Below, piece after piece: positions 52,659-62,413 of a stretch of DNA of 64,000 nt. Where the stretch lies: assembly GCF_039134705.1 (NCBI RefSeq), contig NZ_CP146256.1:3100001-3164000 (forward strand), written 5' to 3'. The notes under the pieces were generated by a model. The model was given only the letters and a program-made list of their open reading frames with translations, was not told where the DNA came from and did not search any database. A program made the translations under genes and the position numbers. The DNA comes from Kineothrix sp. IPX-CK. Its GTDB lineage: Bacteria; Bacillota; Clostridia; Lachnospirales; Lachnospiraceae. Numbering within the stretch: position 1 is the first letter of the stretch; each line of letters begins with the position of its first letter.

Positions 52659-53966
52659 GTGAAAATCATATCTACCCTTAACAATTTTTTATGGAGCTAT
52701 CCCCTTTTGTTCCTTTTAATGGGAACACATTTATTCTTCACACTGAAGCTTCGCATCCCTCAGCGGCACATAGGAAAAGCGCTCCGCCTTTCCATCTCAA
52801 CTGAAACCAGAGACGATTCCAAACCCTCTCACAACCTTTCCGCCTTCGGCGCTCTCGCCACTACCCTTGCCGCGACACTAGGCACCGGCAACATCATCGG
52901 TGTCTCCACCGCGGTAGCCTTAGGCGGTCCCGGAGCTATTTTCTGGTGCTGGCTGACGGGTATCCTGGGCATGGCTACCTCCTATGCCGAATGCTATCTG
53001 AGCATGCTCTTTCGGGAAAAAGATTTGCATCAAATCTATATCGGCGGCCCGATGTATGTCCTAAAAAATGGTTTACATAATAAATATTTAGCAAAATTTT
53101 ACGCAATATGTACAATATTTGCGGCATTTGGAGTCGGATGCACGACACAAGCCAACTCTCTGACCCAGACTACCTCCTCCACATGGGGGCTTTCACCTCA
53201 TATTGTAGGAATTGCTGCCGCTTTCGTCGTAGGACTGGTCATTCTGGGCGGTATTCGTTCCATCGGAAGCATATGTATGAAGCTTGTTCCTGCTCTCGGT
53301 TTTCTTTATATCGGAAGCTGCTTCGTCTTGCTGTTCATAAATAGAGATGCTCTATGGGATGCTGTCCTCGTAATCCTGGAGCACGCCTTCATGCCAAATG
53401 CTGTTTTGGGCGGCGTCGCGGGGTATTCCTTAAAGCATGCCGCCAGATACGGGATCGCAAGAGGGCTGTTTACCAACGAAGCCGGTATCGGAACCGCTGC
53501 TATTGCTGCCGCTTCCTCCGCCTCGGAAAGTCCTTCCAGACAAGCGTATGTGTCTATGACCGCTGTCTTCTGGGACACCGTAGTCATGTGCATGCTCACC
53601 GGCCTCGTCATAATCGCCAATATGCTAAAACACCCGGAATCCCTTATTGGCGTAAACGAAGCAGGGCTTGCCGACGCCGCATTCTCCTATCTTCCGGTAG
53701 GCGGAAATACCTTTTTATCCCTGTCTCTCGCCGCTTTTGCCGTAACTACCTTAATCGGATGGTCATATTTCGGGGAAAAAGCGATGGAATTTCTTTGGGG
53801 TACAAAAAGTATTTCCTTATACAAGCTCCTCTATATCGTTATGATTTACATAGGCGCAGTCATACCGTTAAACGTCGTATGGGAATGCACTGACCTTATC
53901 AATGCTATGATGGTGCTTCCCAACGTGCTGGCTCTGTTTCTTCTAAAGGACCGCATATCATCATAA
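52659..53966 (+). CDS. sodium:alanine symporter family (AGCS) transporter
   Basis: 435 aa, GTG start. About ten membrane segments. Family motifs GTGNIIGVSTAVALGGPGAIFWCWLTG-like stretch (near 83), GGPMYVLKNG and TNEAGIGTAAIAAA are visible. It imports alanine or glycine with sodium or protons. Single gene ended by a shared terminator with the histidine kinase. Confidence 0.93.
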   Translation: MKIISTLNNFLWSYPLLFLLMGTHLFFTLKLRIPQRHIGKALRLSISTETRDDSKPSHNLSAFGALATTLAATLGTGNIIGVSTAVALGGPGAIFWCWLTGILGMATSYAECYLSMLFREKDLHQIYIGGPMYVLKNGLHNKYLAKFYAICTIFAAFGVGCTTQANSLTQTTSSTWGLSPHIVGIAAAFVVGLVILGGIRSIGSICMKLVPALGFLYIGSCFVLLFINRDALWDAVLVILEHAFMPNAVLGGVAGYSLKHAARYGIARGLFTNEAGIGTAAIAAASSASESPSRQAYVSMTAVFWDTVVMCMLTGLVIIANMLKHPESLIGVNEAGLADAAFSYLPVGGNTFLSLSLAAFAVTTLIGWSYFGEKAMEFLWGTKSISLYKLLYIVMIYIGAVIPLNVVWECTDLINAMMVLPNVLALFLLKDRISS

Positions 53967-53985
53967 GAGCTTTTCTATAAGATAA

Positions 53986-54033
53986 AAAAAATGCGTTGCG
54001 CCGCAGTCTTCACAACCCGGCAAACGCATTTTT
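53986..54033. terminator. bidirectional terminator
   Basis: AAAAATGCGTT and the complementary AACGCATTTTT flank a further GC stem (GCCG/CGGC). T-runs on both strands. It ends the AGCS gene and the phoR-like gene. Confidence 0.85.
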
Positions 54034-54034
54034 A

Positions 54035-55372
54035 TTAAGCTTTTCCTGCTTCCACACATTCAAAGGCTACCGATATTCTCGTTCCCTTTCCTACTTCGCT
54101 TTCCAATTTCATTTCCGCTTCGTTTTTTGCAACGATATGCTTTACGATGGCAAGCCCCAGTCCCGTGCCTCCGGTCGACTTGGAACGGCTCTTATCCACC
54201 CGGTAGAAGCGCTCGAAAATCCTTTCCTGATGCTCCTTAGGTATTCCGATTCCAGTATCATCAACCGTAAGGACAGCTTTCCCGTCTATCGGCTCTACCG
54301 TAACCATAACTCTTCCGCCCTTATTGTTGTAACGGATAGCGTTGTCGCATAAGTTATATACCAGCTCCTCAAGCATCTGCTTCTCCGAGCGGACCATACA
54401 GGGGATGCCTCTAAACAGCAGGATTACCTCATGGTTCTCCGCGTTGATCTGCAGCATATTGACACAGGTTCTCGCGATTTCAGTCAGGTTCAGCACCTCG
54501 AAGGGTTCTTCTCTGTCCACCACATCCAACTCGGACAACCGTATCACATCATTGATCAGCGTCAGAAGCCGATCGGAATTGCGATGAATCTCTCTGGCAA
54601 ATCTCTCTACATCATGATCCGATGCCATGCCGCTTTCTATCAGCTCCGAATACCCCAGAATGGAAGTGAGCGGCGTCTTCAGCTCATGGGAAACATTCGC
54701 GGTAAACTCCTGCCTCATTCCGGCATTTTTTAATATATTCTCGTGCTGCTCTTTTATCGTAGCAACAAAAGGAGCAAGCTCTTCATAGGTCTCCAGTGCC
54801 TCCAGATTATCCACGTTATTAGCAACCTTTTCTATCGGTTCGATCAATATTTTCGTAAGCACATGAGCGACTGCCGTACAAAGGAGGATAATGAGCACTA
54901 TTATTGCGATAATGGCAGGCAGCGCTCCGGCAAAAATACTCCATATACTGTCCGCTTCCTTCGCCACGCGGATTACGTTTCCATCCTCTATCCGAATAGC
55001 ATAATAAAAGGTGCTCTTTCCCATGGTTGAGGATTTTCTCACGGCCTGTCCCTCACCCTCGGCTAAGGTCTGGATGATTTCCGGACGATTCGCATGGTTA
55101 TCCATTTTTTCCGCATCTGCATCGCTTTCGTATAGCACATCGCCATTATCATCCACTACGGTAATCCTCACCTTATCCTTCTTAGAATCATACTTCTTCT
55201 CTATAAGGTCCGATAAGGCGTCGGTATCCTCCAAAAGGTGGGCATAAGTCTCCAGATCCTCCATGATCTGCTTTCTGAATAAATCATAACAGATGGCGGC
55301 CACCAGAATCATTGTGGAAAAAACAGCAATGAGAGCTATAAACATCAGTTGAAAATTAATTTTTTTCTTCAT
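54035..55372 (-). CDS. phoR: sensor histidine kinase, PhoR-type
   Basis: About 445 aa. Two membrane helices (about 8-27 and 145-170) flank an extracellular sensor; then a linker, the H-box FTANVSHELKTPLTSILG with phospho-His, and the N, G1 and G2 boxes (NLCDNAIRYNN, DDTGIGIPKEH, GGTGLGLAIVKH). The start MKKKINF at 55372 is preferred to the 5-codon-longer frame. It follows its response regulator and the pst operon, so it is taken as the phosphate sensor. Confidence 0.88.
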   Translation of the reverse strand: MKKKINFQLMFIALIAVFSTMILVAAICYDLFRKQIMEDLETYAHLLEDTDALSDLIEKKYDSKKDKVRITVVDDNGDVLYESDADAEKMDNHANRPEIIQTLAEGEGQAVRKSSTMGKSTFYYAIRIEDGNVIRVAKEADSIWSIFAGALPAIIAIIVLIILLCTAVAHVLTKILIEPIEKVANNVDNLEALETYEELAPFVATIKEQHENILKNAGMRQEFTANVSHELKTPLTSILGYSELIESGMASDHDVERFAREIHRNSDRLLTLINDVIRLSELDVVDREEPFEVLNLTEIARTCVNMLQINAENHEVILLFRGIPCMVRSEKQMLEELVYNLCDNAIRYNNKGGRVMVTVEPIDGKAVLTVDDTGIGIPKEHQERIFERFYRVDKSRSKSTGGTGLGLAIVKHIVAKNEAEMKLESEVGKGTRISVAFECVEAGKA

Positions 55373-55400
55373 AATCCATACCTGCAAGCATTTAATGATC

Positions 55401-56072
55401 TTACGTCGTAAACATGTAGCCTACGTTGCGAACCGTCTTTATCATGCTTCCGGCTTCCTTCAATTTCTGCCGCAGCGTCTTGATGTGCATATCCAGCGTT
55501 CTGGATTCGCCTTCAAAATCCGTTCCCCATATTTTTTCCAGAATCATATCTCTGGGCGTGACGATACCTGCATTATTCATCAAAAGCTTTAACAGCTCAT
55601 ACTCTTTATAGGTCAGCTCGCAGGGATTGCCGTCGCTGGTTACCATGTGCTTCTCTTCATCCAGACAGACTTTCCCGATGTACAGAATCTTCTCCTCGTT
55701 CTTATTGCTTCTCCTAAGCAGCGCCTTTACTCTGGATATGAGCTCCATTACGCCAAAGGGCTTCGCCATATAATCATCCGCACCGATATCGAGCCCTTTT
55801 ACCTTGTCTATCTCCGAAGTTTTTGCCGTTACGAGAATGATGGGAATGTCCTTCGTCTCTATACCCGCACGCAGCTTCCTTACGATATCCAGACCATCTT
55901 CATCGGGCAGCATAATATCGAGCAAAATAATATCCGGCTTTTTTTCTTCCATTTCCTGATAAAATTCTTTCGCACATTCGAAATCTTTGATCTCATATCC
56001 CGTATTTCTCAACGCAAATACTTCGATTTCTCTTATGTTTTTATCATCTTCCACCACATAAATAAGCGCCAT
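55401..56072 (-). CDS. phoP: response regulator, PhoB/PhoP-type
   Basis: About 223 aa. The receiver domain has the acidic pocket VVEDD, phospho-Asp in IILLDIMLP, and Lys in YMAKPF. The C-terminal winged helix is ELTYKEYELLKLLMNN ... TLDMHIKTLRQKL. I begin it at MALIYVVEDD (56072); the frame is open 13 codons further. Pho-box repeats upstream suggest it controls its own gene and pstS. Confidence 0.9.
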   Translation of the reverse strand: MALIYVVEDDKNIREIEVFALRNTGYEIKDFECAKEFYQEMEEKKPDIILLDIMLPDEDGLDIVRKLRAGIETKDIPIILVTAKTSEIDKVKGLDIGADDYMAKPFGVMELISRVKALLRRSNKNEEKILYIGKVCLDEEKHMVTSDGNPCELTYKEYELLKLLMNNAGIVTPRDMILEKIWGTDFEGESRTLDMHIKTLRQKLKEAGSMIKTVRNVGYMFTT

Positions 56073-56141
56073 CTCAATCACCTGCTCCATCTGTTTCATT
56101 ATTACAATCATTTTACAATACCGGCGTAAAATTAAAAACCC

Positions 56142-56164
56142 CTTTATGTAAAATCCATGTAAAA
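56142..56164 (-). promoter_or_regulatory. Pho-box direct repeat before phoP
   Basis: On the minus strand TTTACATGGAT and TTTACATAAAG are 11-bp-spaced direct repeats, the form bound by PhoP-type regulators in Firmicutes. About 70 bp upstream of the phoP start. Confidence 0.6.
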
Positions 56165-56189
56165 TTTAATCCCAAAAGGGAAATAATCC

Positions 56190-56852
56190 TTATAAAAGCC
56201 TCATATCCCCTATTTCTCCTGTTTCCTGAAATAGTTCCCACTCGGCGATATTAACCGCATGGTCGCCGATTTTTTCCAAATATTTGGCTATCATAAGTAT
56301 ATCGATACATTCGTCGGCTGTTTTCGTTTCTTTTTTCAAATATTCGATCAAATCCTGTTTTACCTTATTAAAAAGGTCATCTACGATATCATCACTCTCA
56401 ATGACATCCTTGGCAGCGTCTCCGTTTCTGCTCACAAAAGCCTCTATCGCCGCCCGGATCATTTCCTTCGCCGATTTTACCATAGGCTCCAAATGTCCCG
56501 AATAGGAAGAAAGAGGATTCATATTCAGCCGAAGCAGCAGCTCCGCGATATCGGAGACATGATCTCCTACTCTTTCAATATCCGTAACCACCTTAAGGCT
56601 GGCCGTAATCGTCCTAAGATCTCTCGCCACCGGCTGCTGCTTCGCAATGAGAGACAGGCATCTGGATTCAATATTCCTTTCCATCTCGTTTACCACACGA
56701 TCGCTTTTTAAAATTCTGTATATTTCTTCCTCATTCCTGCACTCCAGCGCAAGAAACAGCTCCGCATAGGTTTCCTCTACCCGAAGGCCCATGGCCGTTA
56801 CATTATCCTTTAATTCCTTTAACTCATGCTCAAATACTGTTCTAGGTGACAT
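56190..56852 (-). CDS. phoU: phosphate signalling protein PhoU
   Basis: 220 aa, two PhoU helical bundles. AKYLEKIGDHAVNIAEW and DIERVGDHVSDIAELL are the two metal-binding E/DxxxD repeats. It links the Pst transporter to the histidine kinase. Positioned between pstB and phoP. Confidence 0.94.
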   Translation of the reverse strand: MSPRTVFEHELKELKDNVTAMGLRVEETYAELFLALECRNEEEIYRILKSDRVVNEMERNIESRCLSLIAKQQPVARDLRTITASLKVVTDIERVGDHVSDIAELLLRLNMNPLSSYSGHLEPMVKSAKEMIRAAIEAFVSRNGDAAKDVIESDDIVDDLFNKVKQDLIEYLKKETKTADECIDILMIAKYLEKIGDHAVNIAEWELFQETGEIGDMRLL

Positions 56853-56888
56853 ATCGCTATCCTCTCTTTTCTTTTCACTTCTTTATCA

Positions 56889-57659
56889 TCAACCGAATCT
56901 TCCGGTAATATAATCCTCCGTCCTCTTATCCGAGGGTCTGGAAAAAATATTATCCGTTGTATCGAATTCCACCACTTCTCCTACAAGAAAAAACGCGGTA
57001 TAATCCGATACTCTGGCTGCCTGCTGCATATTATGAGTAACTACTACCACCGTATATTTTTTCTTGAGCTCCTCCATCAGTTCTTCCACCTTCAGCGTGG
57101 AAATAGGGTCCAGCGCAGAAGTCGGCTCATCCATAAGAAGAATCTCCGGCTCTACGGCCAATGCCCTCGCAATACACAGCCTCTGCTGCTGTCCGCCGGA
57201 CAAGCCCAGTGCTGATTTCTTCAGGCGATCCTTCACTTCATCAAAAATTGCAGCTCCGCGCAAACTATTTTCCACAATTTCATCTAATTTGGCTTTATTC
57301 TTAATGCCATGTACTCTCGGCCCGTAAGCGATGTTATCATAAATACTCATTGGAAACGGATTAGGCTGCTGGAATACCATGCCGATTTTTTTACGAAGCA
57401 GCGTTGTATCCACCTTCGGATCATAGATATTCTCTCCGTCCAGAGTCACTGTCCCTTCAATGCGCACGTTATCTATCAAATCATTCATTCTGTTCAGGCT
57501 CTTTAAAAATGTGGATTTACCGCAGCCCGACGGACCGATAAAAGCGGTAACCGCATTCGCTTTGATATCCATATCTACGTCCTTAAGAGCATGGTTATCG
57601 CTGTAATATAAATTCAGCTTTCTCGTACTGATTTTGCTGTTTTCCATACTTTTCTCCAT
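56889..57659 (-). CDS. pstB: phosphate ABC transporter ATPase PstB
   Basis: 256 aa. Walker [31 protein letters not shown] (the PstB-specific Q-loop block), [15 protein letters not shown] and [13 protein letters not shown]. Part of pstSCAB. Confidence 0.96.
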   Translation of the reverse strand: MEKSMENSKISTRKLNLYYSDNHALKDVDMDIKANAVTAFIGPSGCGKSTFLKSLNRMNDLIDNVRIEGTVTLDGENIYDPKVDTTLLRKKIGMVFQQPNPFPMSIYDNIAYGPRVHGIKNKAKLDEIVENSLRGAAIFDEVKDRLKKSALGLSGGQQQRLCIARALAVEPEILLMDEPTSALDPISTLKVEELMEELKKKYTVVVVTHNMQQAARVSDYTAFFLVGEVVEFDTTDNIFSRPSDKRTEDYITGRFG

Positions 57660-57698
57660 AATTTCTTCCTTTTATCCTTTCAAAATCTTATCTTACGC

Positions 57699-58568
57699 TC
57701 ATCGAACGGTATTTACATCGAATCTCTTCGCCAGATATTTGGTCAGGAAATTAATGCCTAACACAATAATCAAAAGCACTGCCGCAATGCCGAACGCCAC
57801 ATCGTATTGGGCTTTGGACATGCTTAAATACAACTGGATCGTAAGGGTACCTCCCGACTGCATGATCTTATCTATCAGTCCCATACCCGCCTTCGGCAGC
57901 AAGTACCCGCTTCCCGCCGTAAAAAGCAATGCCGCAGATTCTCCTACGATTCTGCCGATTGCCAAAATGATACCGGTAATAATTCCCGGCATTGCGGATG
58001 GCAATAAAATCGTTCTTATCATGTACCATTTGGCTGCGCCCATAGCAAGCGCGCCGCTTCGGTAGCTGTCAGGCACCGTCTTTAACGCTTCCTGCGTATT
58101 TCTTGTTATCAAAGGCAATATCATCAGTGTAAGCGTAAGTGCTCCCGTTAAAACGGAATACCCCAGTCCTAACGCATTCCCAAAAAATACCATACCGAAC
58201 AGACCGAATATAATGGAAGGGATTCCTGAAAGGGTTTCTGTTGTAAATTCTATGGCTCTAACAAGACGTCCCGGCTTAGCATATTCGTTCAGATAGATTG
58301 CGGAACCGATTCCAAGCGGCGTTGCAATAAGCAGGGTAATCACGATAATGTATAAAGTATTTACGATATTTCCCGCTATGCCCACCGTTCCTTTCAGGCT
58401 GCTGGTCACAGATGTCAAAAAGCTCCAATTGACCGTCCTTATCCCTTTAAAAAACACATAGCCGATGATTCCTATTAAAAGCAGAACAGAAAAAAATGCG
58501 GAAATATAAATTAGTATGCGCAGAACTGTATCTGAAATTCTCTTTCTTTTTATCGTAAGGCTATTCAT
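57699..58568 (-). CDS. pstA: phosphate ABC transporter permease PstA
   Basis: 289 aa, six membrane helices. ETLSGIPSIIFGLFGMVFF and the EAA-type RSGALAMGAAKWYMIRTILLP identify PstA. Overlaps pstC by 8 nt. Confidence 0.95.
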   Translation of the reverse strand: MNSLTIKRKRISDTVLRILIYISAFFSVLLLIGIIGYVFFKGIRTVNWSFLTSVTSSLKGTVGIAGNIVNTLYIIVITLLIATPLGIGSAIYLNEYAKPGRLVRAIEFTTETLSGIPSIIFGLFGMVFFGNALGLGYSVLTGALTLTLMILPLITRNTQEALKTVPDSYRSGALAMGAAKWYMIRTILLPSAMPGIITGIILAIGRIVGESAALLFTAGSGYLLPKAGMGLIDKIMQSGGTLTIQLYLSMSKAQYDVAFGIAAVLLIIVLGINFLTKYLAKRFDVNTVR

Positions 58569-59499
58569 TATTTTTCTCTCCCTTTTTCAAGATTCTCGTC
58601 AGGGTTACGTTAATCAGCATAATGAATACGAACAGTACCAGGCCTATCGTAAACAATACTTGTCTGTGTACATCTGCCGCATATCCCATCTCGCTTACGA
58701 TTGCCGTAGTAAGAAAACGTACGGAGTTGAACGGAAGGGGTATATTTACCGAGCTTCCCGATACGAGACTTATCGCCATCGCTTCACCGATTGCCCGGCC
58801 TACGCCGAGCACTATAGCTGTAATAATTCCTGATTTTGCTGCGGGCAATATTACCTTGAATATCGTCTGTATTTGAGATGCCCCTACCGCAAGCGATGCT
58901 GCTTTCAGATAGTCCGGCACCGATTTAATTGCCGATTCGCTTATGTTAATGACGGTAGGAAGAATCATAATCGCTAAAACTATCACTGCCGATACCAGAT
59001 TAGCGCCACCGGTAAACTGGTGCGTATCCGAACCTTGAAATAGCTTCAGCTCTAATTTATACATGAGAGGATTCAAAATCATCAGGCCCAAAAGTCCATA
59101 TATTACCGAAGGAATACCTGCCAGCAGCTCCACTGCAGGCTTTACCGTCGCCGCTAACTTCTTAGGCGCGATTTCTGCCAAAAAAATAGCCGTAAAAACA
59201 CCGATAGGAACTCCGATTAAAACTGCCAGAGCCGTACCCACTATGGAAGTAAGGATAATATAAAAAATGCCGAATGACGCTTCTGCGGCCGTTGGCTTCC
59301 ATACCGTTCCGAATAAAATATCCGTAAGTCCCACCTTAAACAGCGCAGGAGTTCCGTTGAAAATCATATAAGCAGTAATGGACACCACGGCCAATACTGC
59401 CACAAAAGCGCAAATAGTAAATATAATTTGCGCTGTTTTTTCCACCTTAGATTTGTTTGCATTGTTTCCAATAATTGTGAAGGATTTCTGATTGCTCAT
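58561..59499 (-). CDS. pstC: phosphate ABC transporter permease PstC
   Basis: 312 aa, six membrane helices. VELLAGIPSVIYGLLGLMIL and YLKAASLAVGASQIQTIFKVILP are the PstC equivalents of the PstA blocks. Basic N-terminal tail of about 25 residues. Confidence 0.95.
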   Translation of the reverse strand: MSNQKSFTIIGNNANKSKVEKTAQIIFTICAFVAVLAVVSITAYMIFNGTPALFKVGLTDILFGTVWKPTAAEASFGIFYIILTSIVGTALAVLIGVPIGVFTAIFLAEIAPKKLAATVKPAVELLAGIPSVIYGLLGLMILNPLMYKLELKLFQGSDTHQFTGGANLVSAVIVLAIMILPTVINISESAIKSVPDYLKAASLAVGASQIQTIFKVILPAAKSGIITAIVLGVGRAIGEAMAISLVSGSSVNIPLPFNSVRFLTTAIVSEMGYAADVHRQVLFTIGLVLFVFIMLINVTLTRILKKGEKNNE

Positions 59500-59562
59500 A
59501 ACTTCTCCCTATTTTATATGACTTTCCGGCATGTCGGATCTATATATCTTCTACCGGATTGT

Positions 59563-59586
59563 GGGTACGAGGAAAACCCCGTACCC
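59563..59586 (-). promoter_or_regulatory. hairpin between pstS and pstC
   Basis: GGGTACG(A)GG and CC(C)CGTACCC pair. It has no T-run, so it probably acts as an mRNA stabiliser or weak attenuator that lets pstS be expressed above pstCAB, a usual need for binding proteins. Confidence 0.5.
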
Positions 59587-59620
59587 ATTATATAAATCAC
59601 TTTTTATCTTTTGTTAATTA

Positions 59621-60562
59621 TTAGTCCGGTAAGATAAGACCCGCACCGGTAATTACCTCTTTACCTTCGTCAGAACCTAAGAAGTCAAACAGCGCCTGAA
59701 CCAGTTCATTCTGCTCAGAAATCTCACCTTTTGTAGCCATTACGAAAGGTCTGCTAAGTAAATAATTGCCTGCTTTGATATTTTCCGGCGTAGCTGCTAC
59801 ATCGTCCAGTGCCAGTGCGATTACCGTGTCATCCAGTACATCCAAAGACACATAACCAATTGCTCCGGGGGTTGATGCTACTTTTGCCATTACAGCTCCC
59901 GTGCTGTCCAACTCACTTGCATATGCACAAGCATCTTCAATTTCAAGAAGTTCTTCGAAAGCTCCTCTCGTTCCGGAACCAGCTTCACGTCCCACAACTA
60001 CGATAGGTGCATCTGCTCCGCCTACGTCACTCCAATTCTTTGTTTCGCCTTTGTAGATGCTGATCAACTGATCCTTGGTAACACCCGCTACCGTATTTGC
60101 AGGATCAACTACTACTGCGATACCATCAATAGCAACAATATTTTCAATTACACCCGCCTCTTTTTCGCTGTCTTTTAATGCTCTGGAAGAATTTCCAATA
60201 TCTACGCTGCCTGCGGTTACTGCTTCGATGCCCGCGGATGAACCTGTAAATTCAGGCGTTACCGTTACGCCGGGATATTTAGCCATAAAGCTTTCAGCCA
60301 CTGCATTTGCAAGTTTCTCCATAGAGGTACTTCCCGACATGGAAATCGTACCGCTCAAATCTGCTGTCTCTTCCGCCGGTGCTGCTTCTTCTGCAGGAGC
60401 TGCTTCTTCTGTCTGTGCTTCCTCTGCCGGCGCAGCTTCTGTCTGTACGTCTGCTTCCGGTGCTGTGGACTCAACTGACTGACTGCCGCAAGCTGTAAGA
60501 GCACCTACTGTCAATATTGCCGCTCCGATGAGGGCCAAAGTCTTCATTGTCCTGTTCTTCAT
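59621..60562 (-). CDS. pstS: phosphate-binding lipoprotein PstS
   Basis: 313 aa. Lipobox LTAC (Cys about residue 25); a repetitive Ala/Pro/Glu linker (residues 30-66). The PstS domain has SISMSGSTSMEKL-like phosphate loop, FTGSSAGIEAV, SRALKDSE and REAGSGTRGAFEELL, residues that bind phosphate. First gene of pstSCAB-phoU-phoPR, under the Pho boxes at 60713-60741. Confidence 0.95.
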   Translation of the reverse strand: MKNRTMKTLALIGAAILTVGALTACGSQSVESTAPEADVQTEAAPAEEAQTEEAAPAEEAAPAEETADLSGTISMSGSTSMEKLANAVAESFMAKYPGVTVTPEFTGSSAGIEAVTAGSVDIGNSSRALKDSEKEAGVIENIVAIDGIAVVVDPANTVAGVTKDQLISIYKGETKNWSDVGGADAPIVVVGREAGSGTRGAFEELLEIEDACAYASELDSTGAVMAKVASTPGAIGYVSLDVLDDTVIALALDDVAATPENIKAGNYLLSRPFVMATKGEISEQNELVQALFDFLGSDEGKEVITGAGLILPD

Positions 60563-60712
60563 TTTCTCATTCTCCTCTTTATATATTTTTTACAGTTGAG
60601 ACCATTTTTATTTTCAAAATGGCTTTTGAGGTCGTTTTAGGCGTATGTAAGCCTTTCCTCATGTCTGTAATACGAGCATAACACACACGAAAAATATCAA
60701 ATATCATACTTT

Positions 60713-60741
60713 GGTAATTTATATGTAAGTTTTATGTAAAA
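60713..60741 (-). promoter_or_regulatory. Pho-box direct repeats before pstS
   Basis: On the minus strand TTACAT-AAAAC-TTACAT-ATAAA-TTACC, three repeats at 11-bp spacing, about 150 bp before the gene and about 35 bp before a TATGCT -10 at 60677-60682. It matches the PhoP-binding tandem repeats of Gram-positive bacteria. Confidence 0.7.
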
Positions 60742-60756
60742 TTATTTTTCAAAAAA

Positions 60757-60790
60757 ACAGGACTATGTTACTAAGAACATAATCCTGTTT
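60757..60790. terminator. terminator after nth
   Basis: AACAGGA-TATGTT and AACATA-TCCTGTT form a 13-bp stem with one mismatch and T-runs at both ends. It separates nth from the Pho regulon. Confidence 0.85.
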
Positions 60791-60793
60791 TTA

Positions 60794-61417
60794 TTAAAGA
60801 TGCTTTTCACACCATTTTACTAAAATGCAGTTGTCACAATGACTTTTTCGCGCCGTACATATACTTCTTCCATGATATATGAGCTGAAAATTAATGCGGT
60901 TCCAATGCTCCTTCGGCAATGCTTCCATCAATTCCTGCTCTACCTGAACCGGATTTTTCCCTTTAGCCCATCCTATTCGCCTGGAAATACGGAACACATG
61001 TGTGTCCACCGTTACCCCCGGTATCTCATAAGCATCCGCCAGAAATAAGGTCGCCGTCTTTCGTCCGACTCCTGCCAGAGCCGTAAGCTCTTCAATAGTT
61101 ACCGGAACCTTCCCTGCATGCCGCTCCAGCAATTGCTCACAGCACTTTTTCATATTTCTCGCCTTTACCTTATATAATCCGACACTCTTTATCGAATTCT
61201 CAATTTCTTCAATTGGTGCGTCCACAATCTTTTTCATATCCGGAAAATTCTTCCACAAACCCGGAAGCGCTTCGTCCACCTGCTTATCCGTGCTCTGGGC
61301 ACTGAGCATAATCGCTATTAACAGCTGCCAGTCCGCTTCATGAACAAAACCCTCCTTAGTCACTCCATACTCTTTGTCCAAGGCTTCTAATATTTGTTTT
61401 GTCTTTTGTTTTGTCAT
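60794..61417 (-). CDS. nth: endonuclease III
   Basis: 207-aa DNA glycosylase/AP-lyase. The helix-hairpin-helix ELTALAGVGRKTATLFLADAY contains the catalytic Lys; GVTVDTHVFRISRR has the catalytic Asp. The C-terminal 4Fe-4S cluster is CTARKSHCDNCILVKWC (C-x6-C-x2-C-x5-C). Length normal. Confidence 0.96.
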   Translation of the reverse strand: MTKQKTKQILEALDKEYGVTKEGFVHEADWQLLIAIMLSAQSTDKQVDEALPGLWKNFPDMKKIVDAPIEEIENSIKSVGLYKVKARNMKKCCEQLLERHAGKVPVTIEELTALAGVGRKTATLFLADAYEIPGVTVDTHVFRISRRIGWAKGKNPVQVEQELMEALPKEHWNRINFQLIYHGRSICTARKSHCDNCILVKWCEKHL

Positions 61418-61449
61418 TTTATTCGTCTCCCGTCCGGTTTCAAGATGTT

Positions 61450-61884
61450 TTATAACTCCTTGTGTACTTCCACCCTCATAGACATCCCGGCCCCAAGCCC
61501 TTCACAAGGTCTTCTTTGGAAGCCCAGCCGTTCATAGAACTCTTCCTTCCCCTCCGCAGCAACGAGGCAAAACATAAGGTCGTCGCCTTCTTCTGCTGCT
61601 TCTTTAACTTTATTTATAAGGTCCTGGACAATGTGAGCGCCGATTCCGCAGCCCTGGTATTCCGGCAATATGATAACATCTCCGATATATACCGTATATC
61701 CATAATCGAACAATGCCCTCCCCATACCTACTGCCTTCCCATCAGACCATGCGGATGTAAGAAAAGTCGTATTTGCAAGACCTCTTACCGCCTGCTTCTC
61801 TGTCAGCCTTTTCCAACCTACTATTTCCCGCAGTCTGTTATAATCTTCAGCCGCCAGTTCCTCGCGGTATTCTATCTGTTTCAT
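61450..61884 (-). CDS. GNAT-family N-acetyltransferase
   Basis: 144 aa. Acetyl-CoA-binding motif A is seen as VIILPEYQGCGIGAHIVQDL; YERLGFQRRP is the usual C-terminal strand. Substrate unknown. Upstream of nth on the same strand, 32 nt gap. Confidence 0.85.
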   Translation of the reverse strand: MKQIEYREELAAEDYNRLREIVGWKRLTEKQAVRGLANTTFLTSAWSDGKAVGMGRALFDYGYTVYIGDVIILPEYQGCGIGAHIVQDLINKVKEAAEEGDDLMFCLVAAEGKEEFYERLGFQRRPCEGLGAGMSMRVEVHKEL

Positions 61885-61942
61885 TTGAACGCCTTTCTAT
61901 TTTAGCAGTTGTATACATCTATGTACTCTCTGGTAATGTTCT

Positions 61943-62413
61943 CTAAAGTATAGTCTCCATGCCGATTTTCTGCGGCTTCAAACCACATTTTTCATAAAAT
62001 CTCATTGCTGATTCGTTACAGCTCCATACATTTAATGTAACGTTGTAGCATCCCGCTTCTTTTGCAAATTCGATGACCGCATCATAAAGATGCTTTCCCA
62101 CATGGAGTCCCCTGATGTTCTCATCCACACAAAGATCGTCGATATACAGCGTTTTTACATCCGTAAGAATATTGTCCTCTATATGCTGCTGGAATACGCA
62201 AAAAGCGTAACCCATAAGATATTCCTCTTCGTCGGCCGCCACCAATATCGGCTTTCCTTCGTCACAAATGATCTCCCTGATTTCCTCGTCCGTATATTTT
62301 CTGCTGTTACCCTTGAATAAATCAGGACGTCCCTTGTGATGTACCGCGGCCACCTGCAAAAGAAGTCTTTTAATACCCTCCACATCTTTTTCCTGTGCAC
62401 TTCTTATTATCAT
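61943..62413 (-). CDS. GNAT-family N-acetyltransferase
   Basis: 156 aa. Motif A VDENIRGLHVGKHLYDAVIEFAKEAGC; the C-terminal SAMRFYEKCGLKP strand is typical. Overlaps the next GNAT gene start region by 4 nt (ATGA), so the two form one unit. Confidence 0.88.
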   Translation of the reverse strand: MIIRSAQEKDVEGIKRLLLQVAAVHHKGRPDLFKGNSRKYTDEEIREIICDEGKPILVAADEEEYLMGYAFCVFQQHIEDNILTDVKTLYIDDLCVDENIRGLHVGKHLYDAVIEFAKEAGCYNVTLNVWSCNESAMRFYEKCGLKPQKIGMETIL

